Assembly (NCBI GenBank): GCA_004026145.2 | Contig: CP034995.1 | Coordinates: 1,694,226 to 1,758,225, forward strand | DNA length: 64,000 nt | Direction: 5' to 3' | Origin: Takifugu bimaculatus | Taxonomy: Eukaryota; Chordata; Actinopteri; Tetraodontiformes; Tetraodontidae | Shown here: positions 63,509 to 64,000 of the stretch, in pieces | Numbering within the stretch: position 1 is the stretch's first letter | How the letters are laid out: every line of letters begins with the position of its first letter | Notes under the pieces: generated by a model | The model's database searches: none | What the model was told of the DNA's origin: nothing | The model's input: the letters and a program-made list of their open reading frames with translations, nothing else | Position numbers and translations under genes: made by a program

Positions 63509-64000
63509 CTGAAATCCCAGTCCAATAGAAAATGAATTCAAAGACAAGATGTAATTCTTTGCTTATTGTTGGGTTCTAATTTTAGAATGGCTCATTGAGC
63601 TGGGCCTCCACCACACCACCTCCACAACCCAGTTTGGTTCAGCAGCGAGCCCTCCTTCCCTCTCCCTGCCCTCTCCATGTGGGGCCCAGAGGTCGACTAC
63701 CAGGAAACAAAGCCTCTTCAGTCTTCTAAAGGTTTTTTCTTTTCTTTTTTTTAACATTGTTGGTATTAGTGTCAGCTTTTCTAAAATCTAATCTCTGAAG
63801 CATCATTCAATACTTGTAGGCATTTTCTTGCTAAAGAATTGCCACACATTTTACCCCAAAATTCCTTAAAAATCATCCAGTGTTAATGCTCATATATGGA
63901 AACCTGTCATTGCTCCATATGTGGAAACAACATCACTCCTGTGTGTTATTTGTGATCATTGTCCTCCATGCATTCCACACAATTCCCACTGTATCAAATT

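Noticed and set aside
1..64000. tRNA, rRNA, CRISPR or bacterial-type systems
   Set aside because: I looked for tRNA A/B boxes with cloverleaf ends, and for regularly spaced repeats with unique spacers, and saw none. The tandem repeats here are simple sequence.

Overview
The window is vertebrate genomic DNA, most likely from a teleost fish. Genes are split by GT-AG introns, coding density is low, microsatellites are abundant (mainly TG/CA and GA), and remnants of typical fish transposons (hAT, Tc1/mariner, pogo, LINE) are scattered through the non-coding parts. Nothing looks prokaryotic: there are no operons, CRISPR arrays or RBS-led genes.

Four protein-coding genes can be supported by translating exons and checking splice phase. 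From left to right they are: the 3' two-thirds of tmprss6 (matriptase-2, + strand, 3-4699; its 5' end lies outside the window); c1qtnf6 (CTRP6, + strand, coding 11819-13886, with a likely non-coding first exon near 9.75 kb); mgat3 (GnT-III, - strand, coding 28958-26503, four coding exons with an apparent one-base frameshift in the first); and the 3' half of tab1 (- strand, 63508-55616, six exons; its 5' half lies beyond the right edge).

Layout: 0-4.9 kb tmprss6, with a decayed reverse-strand LINE in one intron; 4.9-9.7 kb without recognisable genes; 9.7-14.2 kb c1qtnf6; 14.2-26.5 kb convergent intergenic DNA with a hAT MITE, a perfect 53-bp tandem duplication and long TG/CA tracts; 26.5-29 kb mgat3 coding exons; 29-51 kb non-coding DNA, probably the large 5' intron or upstream region of mgat3, carrying pogo, LINE, Tc1 and hAT remnants; 51.3-52.0 kb a CpG- and G-rich island, my best candidate for the mgat3 promoter; 55.6-64 kb tab1, whose 4.8-kb last intron holds a hAT (Buster-like) transposon with a perfect target duplication and a Tc1 remnant.

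The genes do not form a pathway. They cover iron-hormone control (a membrane protease), a secreted C1q/TNF protein, a Golgi glycosyltransferase and a TAK1 activator. Their grouping is a rearranged and compacted version of the human chromosome 22q12-q13 neighbourhood. The head-to-tail tab1-mgat3 pair is conserved, while il2rb, which separates TMPRSS6 and C1QTNF6 in human, is not seen. I found no convincing new biological system. The most notable points are the intron-split mgat3 with its homopolymer frameshift, the hAT family with a shared central-TA target site, and the tab1 last-exon NAGNAG acceptor behind a long open polypyrimidine tract.
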